From: Silurus meridionalis
Taxonomy: Eukaryota > Chordata > Actinopteri > Siluriformes > Siluridae
NCBI RefSeq assembly: GCF_014805685.1
Contig: NC_060890.1
Location: 18,332,000-18,395,999, forward strand
Reading direction: 5' to 3'
Length of the DNA: 64,000 nucleotides
The notes below the pieces were generated by a model. It saw nothing but the letters and a program-made list of their open reading frames with translations. It made no database searches and was not told the origin of the DNA. Shown one piece after another: positions 61,517 through 64,000 of this stretch (position 1 is its first letter; each line of letters begins with the position of its first letter). A program made the position numbers and the translations under genes.

Positions 61517-62483
61517 TTTGAGGGAGCGTTTAGATTGAAAGCCTCGCCTTGGGACAAGTATCTCCTGTCTTTTCCTTTGCTAGCTCTTCACTCTGCAGTC
61601 AGGACAAACACCCGGGGATGGGCAGGCACAGAGGAGCCTCTAGAACACAATAACAACAACACAGGAATGAGTGGGACAGCACATAGCCAGTCAACAAACA
61701 TCTGTGCAGACAGGAAACAACTCATAACGCAGAACCCTTAACCCATCTCTTCCTGCATTAGAGCAAAATCTGATTATCAAGTGCAGCCTTGACTACATAA
61801 TCAAAATAAGTGAGAAAAAAAACTGTTGAAACCCAGATAGAGCAGAGATCTTGCCTGTACGGATGGCCTGGACAGACAGCCTAAGAATAGCCATCCACTG
61901 CAAAAAGCGATAGCACTCATGTCCTCAGGGTCCGTATTTGGTGTGTAAGGAGACACCCTGAGATACCAAGCCCCTATGATTCACAGGGCGAATATAGCCT
62001 CTTCTTAGGCCAACACTTTTTTTTTTTCTCTGCCAGTGTGGCCATTTAGTGAGGAAAGTGCACCACAGAGTGGTGGGAAGAAACTTACAAACAAGAAAAA
62101 GCAATTTGTTGATTGAAGTGGGATGGGATGTGGTTGGCAATAAACTGTCTCCAAATAGTTTTCTAGTTTATCTAGTTATTCTATATTTATACATGGGCCA
62201 GCTATTCCCCTTTGACAGTGTCAAATTATCCCACTCTTAGGGCTCCACATTCAGTGTTGCTTTCAGTATTACACACTGTTACTTTTCACAGCTGATTAAC
62301 TGAAGACCGGTTCATTAAACAATGCTAGTAGCAACAGAAGGTCTCATCGGCTGCTTTAACACATTAGTTGATTTTGGCTGATTATGTAATTAAAATATTA
62401 TTATTAAAAAAACACAAAGACTACAGTTTCTGACAATAGAACTTAATTGATTCAACAAGCCACACCATATGCTTTAGTAAAAC

Positions 62484-62706
62484 TTTCTTTCGGCTTCTCT
62501 CATTCAGGGTCGCCACAGTGGATCATCCGTATTCATGATCTGTATGTTCAATTTGGCACGTTTTTACGCTGGATGCCCTTCCTAACGCAACCCCTTCCCA
62601 TTTATTCGGGCTTGGAACCAGCACTAAAAGTGCAGTAGCTTGTGCAACCCTAATGGCTGGGTTAGGTTCCCTGACTGGGAAATGAACCCGGGCCGCAGCG
62701 GTGAGT
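62484..62706. mobile_element. fish SINE-like repeat
   Basis: Starts TTTCTTTCGGCTTCTCTCAT, includes GGATGCCCTTCCTAACGCAA and ends ATGAACCCGGGCCGCAGCGG; the last part resembles a reversed tRNA B-box region. I know this as an abundant fish repeat but not by a certain name. Confidence 0.6.
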
Positions 62707-63176
62707 AGTAATGTAAAGAAATATTACATTTTGTAATTTTTAAAAATAGCTTTGGACAAGACTATTTGGGTTAGCAAAGTAATAAATTGCAAAATCTGTT
62801 TCCAGTTTTTGACAGTAATTATAGTTAGAATTTTCATGCAGTGTAATAGTGACATTCCTCCAAAGTGCGTTTCCTTTTCAGCTTGGTTATAATATATGGA
62901 ATATTTCACTAAAGATGAATTCTTATGCTAGGTGCTGTAGCTGTGTAGTGTTAGCCATTATAGATTACAGTGGGGTGACTAAAGTTTGGCAATGCAGTAT
63001 AAGAGTTAATTGTCTAATTGAAGTCTGTATTGCTGAATGTGACTCAGTAGTCCTGCTTACAAACACTGCTTTATACATTTATTTATACACTCATACTTGC
63101 GTGTATGTTTTTAGACAGTTGGAAGGAACCAATGGCTTTTCTGCTTAAATATGAAAAGATAGATGCTTCAAAAGTT

Positions 63177-63774
63177 GTACAATCCCTATTCCAAAAAAGG
63201 TTGGGACACAGTGTAAAATGTCACAAAAAAAAACAGAATGCAATGTTTGCAACTCTTATAAACACAAATTATATTCACAACATTTAACCTGAAGAAATTT
63301 AACATTTTAAGAAAAATATAATTAAAAATGTTTGCAAATCACAGTTTGGTGAAACTCTGCCTTTCTTTACTTCTGTGAGATTTTGACTCTCAAGATTCTC
63401 TCTTTTTATTTATTTATTTATTTGTTTGTTTGTTTGTTTATTTATTTATTAACACTAAATCATTTTACTTACCTGTTGCCAATCAACCTAATTATTTGCG
63501 AAATGTTCTTCCAGCTCTTCCCTGTTAGTGGCACTTACTTTTCCAGCCTTTTGTTGCCTCTGCCCCAACTTTTAATTGCTGCAATCAGTTCTAAAAGTTC
63601 TAAAACCTTATTTTTTTTTGTTCAAATGGTACATTTTCACAATTTAAACATTTTATATGTTTCCTATGTTCTAGTGTGAATCAAATTTGGGTTTATGTTA
63701 TTTGCAAATCGTTGCAGTCTGTTTTTATTTACATTTTACATAGCATCCCAACTTTTTTGGAATTGGGGTTGCAC
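63177..63774. mobile_element. 598-bp non-autonomous DNA element with terminal inverted repeats
   Basis: Left end GTACAATCCCTATTCCAAAA and right end, on minus, GTGCAACCCCAATTCCAAAA are inverted copies of about 29 bp. The interior holds a TTTA/TTTG tetranucleotide run (63403-63449) and no transposase. Confidence 0.75.
63403..63449. repeat. (TTTA)n(TTTG)n microsatellite
   Basis: Tetranucleotide tract inside the TIR element. Confidence 0.9.
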
Positions 63775-63956
63775 AGGAAATTTTTGCACTGGAAAGCATG
63801 ACAGATTTAAGGTAACTAAAGCAAAATGTCAATCAGACAATTCTGCAGTGAATCATCAAGGAGGAAGAAGCATCAAAATCAGATATATCGCACAAAATGT
63901 AAATATTTTCTTCAAGTGGAGGCCACATAAAATTCAAGACTTACACATACTGATGG

Positions 63957-64000
63957 AGAGTGGTAGCTCAGTGGTTAAGGCACTGGGTTACTGATCGTAA
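63957..64000 (+). mobile_element. tRNA-derived SINE, 5' end, cut by the window edge
   Basis: GAGTGGTAGCTCAGTGGTTA then AGGCACTGGGTTACTGATC is a tRNA-like head with an A-box (TAGCTCAGTGG). The rest lies beyond base 64000. Not a functional tRNA gene on this evidence. Confidence 0.65.

Larger units (their letters stand above)
61593..64000. other. ldb3 upstream flank
   Basis: No gene seen. Contains a SINE-like repeat (62484-62706), a TIR element (63177-63774) and a truncated tRNA-derived SINE at the window edge. Confidence 0.55.

Noticed and set aside
63957..64000. tRNA gene
   Set aside because: The A-box-like sequence is continuous with a SINE head known in fish; no complete cloverleaf can be seen before the window ends.

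Overview
The window is vertebrate genomic DNA, almost certainly from a teleost fish. Genes are split into short exons with GT-AG (a few GC-AG) introns, introns are full of long dinucleotide microsatellites, and there are several decayed Tc1/mariner-type transposons and tRNA-derived SINE pieces of kinds common in fish. An otophysan such as a catfish is my guess from repeat style only; the sequence here does not prove it.

Four genes are recognisable from spliced protein reconstructions: sncg (gamma-synuclein; minus; only the first coding exon lies inside, about 1.34-1.48 kb), mmrn2 (multimerin-2; plus; 4.8-13.7 kb), bmpr1a (BMP type I receptor; minus; coding 17.2-30.3 kb with 5' noncoding exons near 37.9-38.1 and 45.4-45.6 kb) and ldb3 (ZASP/Cypher; minus; 49.2-61.5 kb). 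Read from the right end this is ldb3(+), bmpr1a(+), mmrn2(-), sncg(+), the same order and orientation as human 10q23.2. The phases of every predicted junction close: mmrn2 gives 823 aa, bmpr1a 530 aa, ldb3 283 aa.

Layout: 1-1.34 kb sncg intron 1; 1.5-4.6 kb head-to-head intergenic region between sncg and mmrn2 with GA and CA repeats; 4.8-13.8 kb mmrn2, with a decayed Tc1 element in intron 1; 13.8-16.9 kb convergent intergenic region with a probable decayed C1q exon; 17-45.6 kb bmpr1a, whose long 5' introns carry microsatellites, Tigger-like short elements, a 49-bp-arm perfect-type hairpin and a CpG-rich block; 45.7-48.8 kb intergenic; 48.8-61.5 kb ldb3; 61.6-64 kb upstream flank with three dispersed repeats.

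The genes are not an operon or pathway; they are a conserved synteny block. Bmpr1a is the BMP receptor kinase, ldb3 a muscle Z-disc PDZ protein, mmrn2 an endothelial extracellular matrix protein, sncg a neuronal lipid-binding protein. The most notable biology is that the two genes flanking bmpr1a look C-terminally reduced: mmrn2 stops before its C1q domain, with a frameshifted C1q-like relic downstream, and ldb3 has only the short PDZ+ZM isoform, with no LIM exons in the 3.5 kb before the bmpr1a promoter. I infer this may be the more degenerate of two teleost duplicate copies. I found no evidence of a wholly new biological system.
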